Shown here in pieces: positions 48,955 through 61,451 of a stretch of DNA of 64,000 bases (within the stretch, counting starts at the first letter, position 1; each line of letters starts with the position of its first letter). Below the pieces are notes generated by a model that worked only from the letters and a program-made list of their open reading frames with translations, was not told where the DNA came from and searched no databases. The DNA lies in the NCBI GenBank assembly GCA_040954595.2, contig CM082584.2, positions 10,478,001 through 10,542,000 on the forward strand, given 5' to 3'. Source of the stretch: Balanoglossus misakiensis. Its lineage: Eukaryota; Hemichordata. Made by a program: the position numbers and the translations under genes.

Positions 48955-50319
48955 GATTAGACCATCCCGCCCGCATTTTTCATGTCTCGGGACCGTGCGA
49001 AAGATATTGCAACGTTCCGTTGAGCTCAAGTGGCCAGGACAACTGCCATATGTATCATCTTGAATGCAGGATTATACCGGGTGCTCAATGATGGAACTAT
49101 GGAAGAAACTATGAATATGCTACAATTCACTGCCAGAATTCAATGACACAGGCTTCGGTTAATTGAAGAAGACTTTGGTAGATGTTAAAACCAAAAACAT
49201 TTTTGTGTGTGACAGAATTATGTAAAACAATCTGATTCATTTTGTTCTGTGTGTGTAGAATTCGACGTGAAAATGCCACGTCTAAGTATCGAACTAGTTC
49301 TTTAAAAAATTTCCAGCGTATATTTAGATTTGATATTTAAAAAAATGTTGCGAAGCTTGTATATTGCATTCGTTTTTAATGTAAAGGACCATACTTGGTG
49401 AACTCCAGTTCTTGCTTTGATTACCATTTGGTAAATTATATAAAGGCCTGGAACCCCAGCATGTAGATAGCCAGTTTTCTTTGACATGGAAGAGACAGGC
49501 TCATAGTTGTTGCACAGGAAAAATCATCTCTGGACAGGATCTCGTGTTGACTTCTATATTGTGTTATAGCAGATTTGTATGAAAGCTTATCAATCATGGT
49601 ATTTCAAATTTCAAAATGGAAAATTCTCTGACACTGTGTCTCTCTTAACCCTCACAGAGGTGATTCATATTTTCCGACTTTGTATGTCTAACTTTTCTAT
49701 CTACTCTTCCGGTATTGGATGACCGTTCTTGTCATGGATATTTTTGTACAGATTGAAGTAAAAGATACTCATTACAGTATCTGCTGTTTGAGACTTTTCT
49801 ATTCTGTTTATTTCTTTAAAACTTCAGGTAATATAATATTTGTTATGTTGCTTCAAAAGGAACAAGTGTACAGAATATTCTTCAGGTTAAAGATGGTGGT
49901 CTGTTGTACTGAATTAAGGTTTTCTGATAGCTATAGCTCATCTACACAATTTGCTCCCTTGTGAATTAGAGGAAGGCTAATACAAGTCACACTGCCAAAA
50001 GTGATGCAAAAGTCTCTGGCTACAATTGATGTGGCATCATGTGGGCTCCATCTTTATGTTTTGTGGTTTAGGTCATAGTGCTCTGTACTGCACGACGTGT
50101 GTCCGTTCATGTACCAGTGATGATTGTTGTTTTATACCATGTGGTGCATAGTTTGGTCTTTCTAGCCAAAAGTGACGCCGGCTAGGCGAGTCGGTTGTTG
50201 CTGAAACAAAAATCATACATTGGGATCAGATAGAGAAACAATGCATTAACTCTCTTGTCAGTTTGAATCATTACTCGACTGCAAAATCGGAACTGGTATG
50301 ACACTTGCTTTTTTCTCAT
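48955..50319. other. Convergent 3' flanks of SMC2 and the TRPC channel
   Basis: No coding exon is seen. It should hold the 3' UTRs of both convergent genes. A minus-strand AATAAA (TTTATT at 49807-49812) could end the channel transcript about 510 bp past its stop. No clear plus-strand signal for SMC2 was found. Confidence 0.5.
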
Positions 50320-53300
50320 CTACAATTGTGTGTCTCTCTGACTGAAATGGAAGAAAGTTCGTTTAGATCCATCGCGAAGTCCCGCTTCCACGTCATATAT
50401 CTCGTTTCTACCCTCGGCATCATCATCATCGCTGCCGTCTACTATGGCCGCTGGGTCATGTGTGAGTTCGATCGCTTCAACTATCTTGTTAACCCTTCGG
50501 TTTTCTGGGCGGTCTGATCGGGCGTAGAAGTCCATTGCTGTTGGAGACTGTGGCGCTGTTCTGAGAGAGAATGGCTCTTCGTTGCTGTCCGTGCTGTCTG
50601 TGGACTTTTGTCTCGGGAGGAGGGGTTCAATGTCATTGTCATCCACTGACCTTTCTTGTTCCTGAGGACTGTCTTGTTCAAGGTCGCCTCCGTCGCTGGA
50701 ATCGTCACCACTTAGCGATTCTGGTACCTCAGCGCCGTCTGTTTCATCTTCTTCTCCGTGTTCCATGGAGATGACCATTTGATGATCGGGGTCGTCTTGG
50801 AAACCATGGTTGTCATGACAACTTGCATCATCGGAGGGGCACTGACTGGAGTCATCATCTCCGGAATCGTCGGTTGAGGCGCTGTCGTTCTCGATGATCG
50901 CCGGCAATGTGTGTGTCATTCCATAGTTGTCGGTCTGAACACCTGCATCCATCGTCTTCTTCATCGTCACTTCCTCTTGTATCTGCGGCGACTGTTTGAC
51001 GAGACTTGTCTCTTCCTTCGCATTCTTGACTATCCCCTCGGCCAACCCTTTGCCAAGTTGTTTGAACAAGTTGCTCCCCATACTGCTTCTTGTCGTTTGG
51101 CTCTGCAGCAGACGCTCGTGGCCTTCGGAAAACTGCCTCTCCAAACCACGGAAGAGCTCACTGCTCTGGTCGGCCGAGAATCTCATCTGTTGCTGGAGAG
51201 CCTTAATCACCTCGCTGTTTTCCAGCTTACTGTTCCCGACCAAATGTTCCAGCAACCCCACGTGCGTGAGCAGATTTTCGTTCTGCCTGGAGCACCTGTT
51301 TATCTCACCATCAAGTTTCTGCATCATTCCATAAATTTCGAACCTAAAAGATAACAACAGTCATACTTAGAGTAGATACATTACGGGGCAATGTTTAATA
51401 CCTTCTGATATATCTGATCATTATAAACTGAAACTAAACTTTGGAGACTTGAAAGTATAGATTAGTACAGTTTTTTTGTACTTTCTCACCTGAAAGTTGA
51501 AATATCCTGCTTGACAACCATCAAGTCAGCAGGGGAAACAGATTCGCTCTCGCTAACCCATTTCGAAGATGTGAAGTATCGCTGCACCAAAATTCTACAG
51601 ATCTTCTGTAAAAATGAAAGTCGGGCGTTTACATTGCGACGTTCATCACTAAATGCAAATTAAACGAACTGTAACATTCCCACCATGTGTCTTATAGACA
51701 GATTTGATTTTGGCAGTCAAGTGCGTTTTCTGTACGTATGCAGCTCCTTGAATCTGGATACACTTTCAATGATAACGATTCCGATGGTGTTAACATGTAG
51801 TTCCCCAAAAACAAACAAAGCTAGAAGTTGATACTTGCCGAGTAATCTCCGTGTATCTTAGTGATCTCTTTTTGTTTCCTCTGCAATAAAATTCATAGAT
51901 AGGTAGATAGTTAGGCAGACAGGCAGGCAGACAATCCTTGTTAGCACCTTCCTTTATCCTAATTGAACCCACTATAAAGTTCGGATATTTACTAGTATCA
52001 TAAACAAATCCATGTATGAAACTTTACCTCCTCCTTCCTTGCACCTCGCTTGCGACAGCAGACATTAAAGTACACATAACGACAGAATCTGACGATGTTC
52101 TTGAGGCTGGGAATGGCATTGAACGGCGGAGGCAACGTGGCTCCCCGTCTGAAGAAGACCATCCACATCTGCGAACGGTAATACTTCCATTCCACATCAG
52201 CATTGTTCTGTTTTCGACAAACAAGCAAATGGAGAAAGAAGGGGAATAAATGACGATGAACTGACTGAAGCTTAGAACGTATTAACGTCACTCCAGCGAT
52301 GATTTCATCATCATGTGTAAAACCTCTGTCTGTTAAAGAGCCACATGTCCGTAATTTGTAACATATTTCTTGCATAAAAGCATTTGCTGCTTATATGTCA
52401 GATATGACATGAAAGCACGAGGATAAAGGTTTTCTCCGCAACGTACCGAAACAGTTGCATAAGTAGTACCCATGAACGCAATGAGAAGGTTCAATAGGAC
52501 AATAATAGCTGATAGTTGGAAGAGTGCGAAGAGAAGGTCTCCAAAGAATTCAGTTGAAGCATGGTCGGGCTCAACGTCAAGAGTCTCTAGGGGGATGAGA
52601 CCAAACAGTGACCAAAATAGTGTTGCCATGGAATTAGGTAATCTAGAACAAAATAAAAAATGCCAGGGTTGTTTTGTTAATTATACGATAATACACAGTC
52701 ACATGTACCTGGGCACAACGTGAATAACCAAACTAGAATATAGAATAGCTCAGGGACGGTAAGGAAGAGTACATTTAGTTTTATACCTGCCGTAAGGTTG
52801 ATCAGCACATGCGTTGTAGGATTCTCCTTGCTTCAAGCAGTAAAGGGTCTGGTCTGCTGCGTACGACCAGTATATCTGAGTCATGCCAAGAGCAAACGCT
52901 ATCCACAGCACACTGAACATGACGAGAAAGAGAATGACATCAAAGATCATCTTGCTGAAGGATATCTGCATGGGACCGATATATTCATTGATGACCATCA
53001 CACGGAGGAATCTTATGACACTGATGACGGTGGCACAGGCGAGGATGCAGTCTGCCAATAGTGTTGGTTCCGAGGAATCCCAGTCTCTTCGCGGGGACGA
53101 GTACCCAATGTCGTCATACTGAGGGTCGGTCGGTTCCTCCACCTCGGGAACAGTTGGTGCGGGGGTTGGCAACCAGCGGTAAATATCTTCGGCCAAGTCG
53201 TCAATGGCCCGAGTCACGTTTGACAGTGATTCCTCGCACTCTGTTGGAAAATTCGCCTCATCAATTGCCGTAGATATGTTGCTCAGAATAGTGTCTGTGA

Positions 53301-56300
53301 CGTTGTACATCAATTCTTCGGTGTGTGACCGTGTTTCATCATGCTCATATGATATATAATCAAGCACCTCTTTCAATATAGGGGAACGTGTTGTGTACCG
53401 TTGCGGTGTTGTGACAAGGGCAGCTTGACTTCTGGTAGATGCAGTTGTTGGTGTTGTTGTTGTTGTTGTTGGTGTGGTGGTGGTGGTGGTGGTGGTTGTA
53501 GGGGTCCGTGTTGTTGTGTGTTTTGTAGGAGAAGTATGCATGCGTGTTGTGCGGGAGTGGGTTGTTGGGAGAGTGGTGGTGGTTGGCTGTGGTGTTGTTC
53601 GGGCGTCAGTGGTGGTGGGGAGATGTGATTTGCGGGTTGTTGGGGGATGTGTGGTTTGGGCGTCTGTGGTTGTTGGGAATTGTGTTGTGCGAGTGTCAGT
53701 AGTGGTAAGGGGATGGGTTGTGAGGATGATAGAAGGGTGTGTTGTTTGTGCGCCTGTGGTGGTTTGAGATTGTGTTGTACGGGTGTCAGTGGTGGTTGGG
53801 AATTGTGTTGTGCGGGTGGTTGGCAGATGTGTTGTTTGGCTGTCTGTGGTGGTTGGGTATGGTGTTGTGCGGGTGGTTGGACGATGTGTTGTTAATGTGT
53901 CTGTGGTGGTAAGGGGATTTGTTGAGTGGCTGGTAGTGGTAATGGCATATTGTGTTGTGTTGTTGTCAGTCAAGGCATGAGTATCCGTTGTCCAGGTAAT
54001 GCCATCTGTAATTTCAGAAGTCGTTTGCTCAGTCGTGTGAGATGTGATACTTTCTTCGGTGCCAGTGTCTCGTGATGTATCCGAATGTGTAGACCGACGA
54101 ATGGTGGGGGTGCTTAGATCAGTACTTTTAAACTCAGTGGAAGTTAGCCGCGTTACTCTTGCAGGGGTAGTTTGTTCTCGCGTTTCTGTGCGAGTGTTGG
54201 TGTTTGGAGAAGTAACGGTTGCACGAGGACCAGTGGCTGGTGTTGTCTGCGACTGTGTTTCTCTTGGAGTGGTTGCCTCCCCTGTTGAAATATCGGGTTG
54301 TGTAACATTGAACAAATCCTCCTCCTCTGTCGAAAAGTATAAGTCCGTGGTATTGAACGCATCTCCCTCCATTGTAGAATTGAAAATGTCCTCTAGGTTC
54401 TCTACTGTATCGAGAGCGGTACTGTTTGGGGCACTCCGTTCATTCCTGCTATGGATGACATCCAGTTCATTTTGCAGTACAAATGGCTCGTTTCCACCAC
54501 TTGTAAAGTAATTACCCATGATCGATGAGTATGTGTGTCCCAAGCTGGCGGTATCGTTGGTCGATTCTTGGCTCCTCTCAATTGCAACCTGCGTGACAAC
54601 GAGAGAAAACTTAAACCGTTTGCGAAATGGCACAAATCTGGTACTGTTAAAAAGGCAGATCTCCCCAGATTTCCTTTCCTCTGAAATCTTTCCCTGGACA
54701 GCCTGTCTGTCGACGGGTGCACCACGGTGATTTTCGCTGCAAAGAGCGAAAATGGTATCATGGTACTCACCTCAATATAAGCCCACAGCCTGAACGCAAC
54801 CCAGCACCAGTAGAGACACAACTGTAACACATCAATCCAGTTCCAGGGGTCATGTATGTAAGTTTTCAACCCGTCATTATATACCTCTTTAATCTCGCGC
54901 CATGTCATTGCTAATTTGAGAAACAAAAGTATGAAAATTCCATGTACGTAAAGCCATCTTTTGTAAAAATAAATCTTTGGAAACGGACTTCATCTGTGGT
55001 ATACTCGGATTTCGTCTTGTGGGGATTCAAACAGTCTCTCACACCTACATGTCGTACATGAAGTAAGAGAAGGACACTTACCGACAATCCATACGAAGAT
55101 TAGAATCTCAAGCACTGTGAACGGAGGACCACGTTGTTGATTTTCCATGCGTTGCACCAACAGACGCTGGATGTCATCGTCGATGCCCAGTGTACTGAAG
55201 TCCACAGTCGTCATAAAGAGAAGCGTCAGAAAATAACCATACGACGCTGTGTGCATCAGAAATTTGATGTACCTATGGAAGAATAAAAAAATAGTTTGAT
55301 TATCCTATTAAGAGATTAGTCTGATGTTTTGCCACTTGGACGTGAGCAGAGCAGTGGGAAATTCGATAGCATGCAGTGACCGTTAGATATTGGGCACTGC
55401 TATTGTACTGTCACTGTATATAACCATGTACACGTATATCTTATTACTAAATGAATGAAATAAGAAGGAACCCGTCTTTCGACTCACGGTGTTCTCATGA
55501 ATTCCTGTATTTTGCCGTATGGTACCAGGAAATAGACGAGGCTCAGTATAGGGAAGAACAGCATGATGGTCAAGGAGATTAAGACATTTCGCGTCGTGCT
55601 TTTGTCTCTCCAGTTTTTGAGTGAGGAAGTTCCATACCACCTGGTGATCAACTCTTGCTGACAGTGGGGATGGGCGACAAACTACGAGGGAGAGAGAAGG
55701 GGGAGGGAGGAGAGATGGAGAGAGAGGGAGAGAGAGGGGGAGAGGGAGAGAGTTAGAGAGAGGGGGAGAGAGATCGTTAATAGCAACACATAAGAATGCA
55801 TCAGCTTCTGGGTCATTTAAAAAAAACTACATAAAGCGAACCATTATACCAAGAGTCACCTTCTTTTGATCCTTTTCGACGGCATATATAACTTTTGATG
55901 GTCGGTCCCCGCTGCTGACGTTTTTGGTCGTCAGTTTGGAATCATGTGCCAGTACTGTTCGTAATTCTCTTCTGGTGTCACGTGTCTGCCCGAGAAGATC
56001 GGCTGCAAACTCCTCGCACTGTTTCGACAGCTCCAAATATTCGAGCCGAAACTCGTACTCTTCGTTGCTCATGGATTTCAACTGCGACGACAGCTGAAAG
56101 AAAAGTCAGTTGTATTTCATTCGCCGCAAGTCCGGTAATTATTGCACGACAGCTCCAAATACCATGTAGTGTCACTAATATTACTATTATACAAGTGAAC
56201 AAACGAAGCTGCCAACATTCGTAACACTATTCGAGAATGTCACAGCGATATTGAAAGCTGTGTGTTGATGACTATTGCAAATAACCAGATTTCAATTCAT

Positions 56301-57635
56301 TCGCTAGTCTACCCACTCACCTCAAAGGCTTTACCGAATGGATCGGACACGCCCTCATCGCCAGCTGATTTCTGTTTCTTTGAACCCTTTTTAATACTAT
56401 CCGCGGGGGTGTCCGGCTGGTCAAAATCGTCCGACTTCTCACTACCACGCTTCTCCAGTTCCGTTACAGCGATGTAGGCAGGACTGCTGATTGCCCGGTA
56501 GAAGTTCAACAACCCCAGAGATCGCTCCACCGTGTGGTTTTCAGACTGCCACTGGTTGTCCGCCGTTGATTCCCTTTTCTTTAGTATGATGTCGCGCGCT
56601 CCATATTGCCTAAGAGTCTGGATAGTTAAGTATAGCTTCTTCAAGACTTTGTGGACTTGTATTACAGTAGTTGCCCTTTGTTGTACTGATATATATTTCT
56701 CCTTCTCCAAATGGCTTCCGATTCGAAAATTGTTGTGAAGATAATTCGTTTATCGCGTTTCTAGTAAATGCTACTAAGCAAAAATTCGGGTGCGAAAGTT
56801 TGGCGTTTCAAAATTCCACTTACCTTGATAATCTCATAGTGATTATGTTGTGCTGCCAACACCAGTGGGCGCATATCTTTTTGAAAATCATTGTTTCCGT
56901 CATTAACCGGCTTGTTGACAAGTTTAGGATGACCAAATTCATCCAAGTCCAACCTCTGCGAAAATGGAGAACTTTGAGCAGATTTTGCCGGAGACTATGT
57001 AGAGGCAAATTCGCACATTGTCACATGTTAATGAATTTTAAGTATACTGACTGATTTTTTTGTCATCGGTTTTGTGGGTATAGATGTTTCGAAGTCATGA
57101 ACTTGTATCTTACTGAGTATAGATATGAGTCGTACCTGTCCTTTAACGTACATCAACAGCGCCTCCACTGCTTCGTGGAAACCGCAGGCAATGGCGTAGA
57201 GCAAACAGTCACCGATCTGAACGCGATGGCTCAAGAGAAGTTCAATGATAGCTGCGAAAAGAAAAAGAAACAAAATGTGTCATTATGATTAGAATAGTCA
57301 TCACAGACAGACAGACAGACAGACGGACGGACGTATCTAAACATGGAGCTAGAAATTCGTCCACAAAACGCCGACCATACACGTCATACCTCTTCCGAAA
57401 ATCGCAACATTATTTGAAGGCATCACAAATACCAGAGCCTACCTATATGGCCGTTTTCTATCGCCAGCTGCAAGGTTGTTTTGCCATGCTTGTTCTCGAA
57501 ATTCATGTCTGCATTGACTTTCTCCAGCAGGTCAAGTGTGCCTTCCATGGCTTGTACATCACCCTTCTCTGCGGCCTGCAAGCATATTTTCTCCAACAAG
57601 GCTGTGTCATCATGCATTTCGTAACCTTCGTCCAT
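50320..57635 (-). CDS. TRPC-type cation channel with giant extracellular Thr-rich loop
   Basis: There are 14 exons: 57635-57443, 57251-57136, 56955-56824, 56617-56321, 56093-55860, 55681-55488, 55272-55082, 54910-54771, 54588-52787, 52642-52447, 52207-52028, 51880-51839, 51605-51490, 51343-50320; 4857 nt, 1618 aa. N-terminal ankyrin repeats (GKTTLQLAIENGH, MRPLVLAAQHNHYEIIK) are followed by the TRPC-specific linker (RSLGLLNFYRAISSPAYI). Six TM helices follow, with S3 WNWIDVLQLCLYWCWVAF, S4-S5 YIGPMQISFSKMIFDVI, and pore motif ATLFWSLFGL. After S6 (VLLNLLIAFMGTTY) comes the TRP-box segment ADVEWKYYRSQMWMVFF with LPPPFNAIPS. These fix the family as TRPC. About 505 residues between S3 and S4 (about 500-1004) replace the usual short loop. 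The C-terminal exon is acidic and Ser/Asp-rich. The exon with ATG 57635 starts at an acceptor (ttccag), so a further 5' exon, probably UTR, is expected. The intron after the 42-bp exon 51880-51839 uses a GC donor. Confidence 0.9.
53074..54588 (-). other. Coding segment for the Thr-rich, mucin-like S3-S4 loop
   Basis: This is the first 505 codons of a single 1802-bp exon. The start (VAIERSQESTNDTASLGH) and end (VPEVEEPTDPQYDDIGYSSP) are mixed sequence with several N-glycosylation sequons. The centre (roughly 53400-54280) is Thr-dominated with imperfect units built on TTTDxxTTxxPTT, ending in runs of consecutive Thr. Such sequence is a typical substrate for dense O-glycosylation. The plus strand reads as GTGGTTGTTGG-rich DNA. 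S4 (TLLADCILACATVISVIRFL) follows in the same exon, so the loop is genuinely inside the channel and not a separate gene. Confidence 0.85.
55684..55776 (+). repeat. GA-rich polypurine tract
   Basis: GAGAGG/GAGAGA repeats. On the minus strand this is the CT-rich polypyrimidine tract directly upstream of the 55681-55488 exon acceptor of the TRPC gene, so it may double as a splicing signal. Confidence 0.85.
57304..57330. repeat. (CAGA)n microsatellite
   Basis: Five to six CAGA units followed by CGGA variants, in an intron of the TRPC gene. Confidence 0.8.
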
Positions 57636-59588
57636 ATTGATATCAATATATGCTGGAAGCCAATAGGTATTATAATGTATGTCATACAGGCAGACAATCT
57701 TACATAGACAAGAAGGCAGGGACAGACAGACATGTAAGATTTTATGCAGGGACACACTCAACATTGAAGCCAGACTCGGTCACTGATGGGCACGTACTGG
57801 TAGATGTTATACAAATATTGAACTTGGCGAAAGCTTAGAACTGAGCAAACACTCAAACAAGAAACAGGAGACAGTTAACTTCAGCTTTCGACAAGGCATA
57901 GAGGTGGGCACGGTAACAAGAAGTTAGCGAAATATGTCGAACGTGTGGGCATCTCGCCAGAAGATAACAATATGGGGAAGCGTGCCATGTTGACGGGGCA
58001 AACAGATATCGTGGGCGAATTAACACAGCCCTATGTGCTTACAATTCTCAGGCATGGAAATAAATGCAGCGAATACTGCGAAAAAGATGCGATGCGAAAC
58101 AAATGTAAACAGAATCTGCACTGGAAGTTGCGACATTTACTTCCCATAACAACAGAAAATGTTCCTGCTTGATAGCAATGTCAATACCATTATATTCTGG
58201 CCCGGAACACAAAAATATTTCGGCGCACAAAACTTCTAGTTTTTTTACCGTTTTAGTGTTCGAGCTAATTAATAATGACAATTAGACTTGCTATAGTTAT
58301 CGCAATTTCAGCACTGCGGCAGTTGCGTTACTTCAGAGCATCGAATGACTTTGGGTATGACACTGGTAATACCCCCGGCCAAAAATATCATCATTTCCAA
58401 GCTATCGTCCACTCCTTTCTAGGGAAATATCACGTGTGACGTTTTGGTATTAAACGTTGTAAATTAAGGCTTACAAGAAAATACACCAGTAATTTCAATC
58501 GCGCAGCACAAAGAAATTGACCGAATCTGCAGGAAGTTGTCACGGTCACTATTCCTGTTGCTGACGAGCTAGAAGTCTCGAAAATACATATTAACTGAAA
58601 ATTGACTCTAATATACACGACATTTTACCTTACTTCAGACTTGAACAGTTTTCGGCGTATTGTCCTCTGGTCAGGGCGGAAAATGTCAAAATATTGAAAA
58701 CCTCGATTTAAATACGGGATGAGTGATGCTACGTAGCTCTGATAAACAAAGCTTGGATATTAGTTTCGATTTATTTGGCCAGGTGCCAAAGAACATGCAG
58801 AGGCCTCAGTGTACAGATTTTTTCTTCGTGTACTGCCATAATAGGGAAGTTAGTGGTACACACAGTTCAACGGTGTGCAAAAACGAGAACCGAGAAATCG
58901 CAGTTTGCCTCTATCTTGTTTATCAGTTAAGTTTCTCTGTCCAGAACACAATCAACACCTTCATGTTACGGAAGTTGCGGGCGGTGGCTGCGCACTTCTG
59001 CATGCCATTTTGACAGGTATGCTTTCGTCACATTCTCGCCAGCCTACATAGGCCACGGGGCTACCTTTCCAGCGGGCTTTCATACAAAACTACCGCACGG
59101 AACAGAAGGGAAGTTTTACAAGGGAATCGATGGATTTTTTGTGTGCAAAGCCGTAGCATTATGTCCCAATTAAAAAAAATCACTCCAGTTCTCCCAAGTT
59201 GAATGTGGTATCTCATTCTACGTCCATGGTGAGTGTAACGCCACTCATGGAACTAGCTCCATGCGCCACTCAACTCGTTTAGGGACTGGACAGTTTCTTT
59301 GGCCTGCGTTGGATTCAAGGGGGAGGTCACCCTGTTTAGGGGTCGCCCACTTTTCCATCACTTTGGTCACTTTTTGATATCCTCAAAATAGAATCCACGC
59401 CCCCGGCTGAAGAACTGACCAGTCCCTTACGCAATTCAGAGGTGTTAATGTTTAAACAATGGCGATCAATAACAATACAATACGCAGGTCTGACTGCTAT
59501 CTGTGAACAAAGGCGGCAGAAAAAACTGGAGTCTACTGCGCATGTCGTTTCATTGAATAGTTCCCTTTACAGGTTCACAGCCCCAAAA
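57636..59588. other. Intergenic region between TRPC channel and sialyltransferase starts
   Basis: The divergent 5' flanks of the two genes. The TRPC start exon and the sialyltransferase start exon (acceptor ccctttacag just before 59574) both imply upstream 5' UTR exons here. I could not locate them. The plus-strand open frame 58723-59013 has no recognisable features. No repeat element identified. Confidence 0.5.
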
Positions 59589-61451
59589 ATGGACACATGC
59601 GCTTCTTCTTCGTGGAAATCCGCCCGATCCCTAACGATGTTACGACGTTTCTCACTTCGCAAGGTACTCGTCTGTGCAATAGTGGTATCCTCATTTACTT
59701 ACACTGTACTGTACATGTCAGACACCAAGAACAATAGACTAACACACAAGGCTGGACGAAAGACGCACAGAAGAACGCCACGCCGTCGCTTGCAAATGAA
59801 TGCAATGCAACTCTCGCCGCTTGAACAATGGTAAGTACACGGCGTCTTATTAAAAGCGCAAATGATCATGACAATTAACAGAGAAATGTTTAATTCAAAG
59901 AGTGAATTTCTTAGGCCGTATCCTTAAATGTGAGTCGTTGACATGCGATTATTTTTGAGAAATTCCCAAATATCTGAGACTGCATTTTAAACTTATTTTC
60001 TGATTCCTCCGAGTAGTCTCAAAACATTACGAGTTCCAAATGGTACATTTGAAAATGATAATGTGGAAAACACAAACATGATGCAAGACCCTAGGAAAGT
60101 GAAGAGCTGGCGTGAATTACGGTGAGTCCTGGCACGGAAGTTGCGTCGACAATACAGGAAATGTACAATACATGAAATGTACAATACTTGACAATGGATT
60201 CTTATTGGTCTACTGTGTATGTCATCCATCAATACTGTTGTATTTTTTTTTTTTCATTTCAGAAACATTGTCTCCAAGATGTTGATTCTTGAAAACACAA
60301 TAGCTGTCTACAGATCAAACGTGACGATAGATGCAGATCCTATGGGAACAAGAAACTTCCCTCAGAATATATGGCCGCCTGGTGTGGCCCTCCGTGGGTG
60401 CCTGCGAACGTGGTACGATTCCTCCTTTTACACCTTGCCGCAGCAGAGGTCGTGTGCCATAGTCGGAAACGGCGGGATCCTGCAGAACAGTACGTGTGGA
60501 CCACTCATCGACAGCCACGATTTCGTGATGCGGGCAAATCTGCCGGTGTTAGCCGGATACGAGGTAGATGTCGGACACAAAACGAACTTGACAGCAGTCA
60601 ATGCCGTACTCGCTATTATATTACGCAAGCAGCTTGCCAGGGCGAGTAATTATTCGTCGACTCGAGAGGAACTGACGAAGATGGCGACGCTCGCTGGCTT
60701 GAACGACTCTATTGTATGGTTTACCTATAACATGTCATATAGAGGAGCAAAGATCATGAGGAACGCAGGGTCGATATTTCACAGTGTTTTGAAGCAAACC
60801 AAGGTGGAGAGGACAGACATGACGTACAGAGTGGCATACTCACCAGTACCCATTTGGCCGCAGTTAACCAATAGGTAGGTTTATAAAAAGACTTCTATGA
60901 CTAGAATACACATTTTGTAACATATACATAGATACAATGTACATAGATACATACATACATACATACATAGATACATAGATACATAGATACATACATACAT
61001 AGATACATACATACATACATACATACATACATACATACATACATACATACATACATACATACATACATACACACAATTACATACATACATTCATACAGAC
61101 AGACACACACACACACACACAGACATGTACATGTGGCCACTTACAGACACCAATAAAAAGACTGACACATGTCAAATATTGCCTTTCAGATTATGGAACA
61201 AAACAGGGTCGAGCGAAGGCTTTGTTCTCCTCACCCTATCTGCTCTGTTCTGCCAAGAACTCACCCTCTACGGATTTTGGCCTTTTCCCGAAGATTCGCG
61301 CGGGAATCATGTGCCTCACCACTACTTTGAAGACGGAGACTATAATTTCACGCGGAAGAATCACATTCCAGCAGAGTTTGAAATTTTACGGGACTTTAAC
61401 CGATCTAGTGTGGTCAGGCTTGTCACCGATAATTGTCAACAGATTCATTGA
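59589..61451 (+). CDS. Alpha-2,8-sialyltransferase-like (ST8Sia family)
   Basis: Golgi type II enzyme expected to transfer sialic acid from CMP-sialic acid to glycans. Four exons: 59589-59830, 60017-60121, 60263-60874, 61190-61451; 1221 nt, 406 aa. A short cytosolic tail precedes one TM anchor (VLVCAIVVSSFTYTVLYM, about residues 26-43) and a basic stem. Sialylmotif L is RSCAIVGNGGILQNSTCGP followed by DFVMRANLP and DVGHKTNLTAVN (about 178-228). Sialylmotif S is GSSEGFVLLTLSALFC with LYGFWPFP. Motif III is HHYFED and motif VS is H378-x3-E382 (NHIPAEFEIL). DFVMRANLP and YGFWPF are typical of ST8Sia rather than ST3 or ST6 families. The position usually reading P-S-T-G before motif S is GSSEG here, a possible specificity difference. 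The subgroup cannot be fixed from sequence alone. The ATG lies 15 nt inside an exon that begins after a strong acceptor. Confidence 0.9.
60941..61121. repeat. (ATAC/ATAG)n and (CA)n compound microsatellite
   Basis: About 150 bp of ACAT/AGAT units followed by a short CA run, in the last intron of the sialyltransferase gene. The Met-Tyr-Val-Cys repeat proteins it spells on the minus strand are artefacts. Confidence 0.95.

Noticed and set aside
53401-53980. Plus-strand Val/Gly/Cys-rich open frames opposite the TRPC exon
   Set aside because: They are the complement of Thr codons in the channel's mucin-like loop.
50320-57635. Polycystin (PKD/TRPP) identity for the channel
   Set aside because: Ankyrin repeats, the LFWSLFGL pore, EWKYYRSQMW and LPPPFNAIPS motifs are TRPC features, and no polycystin extracellular domain is present.
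58723-59013. 96-aa plus-strand open frame as a small gene
   Set aside because: No recognisable motif, splice or promoter support. At most it could be 5' UTR sequence of the sialyltransferase gene.
59442-59588. Upstream extension of the sialyltransferase frame to 59442
   Set aside because: A splice acceptor (ccctttacag) interrupts it, and the TM anchor geometry fits a start at 59589.
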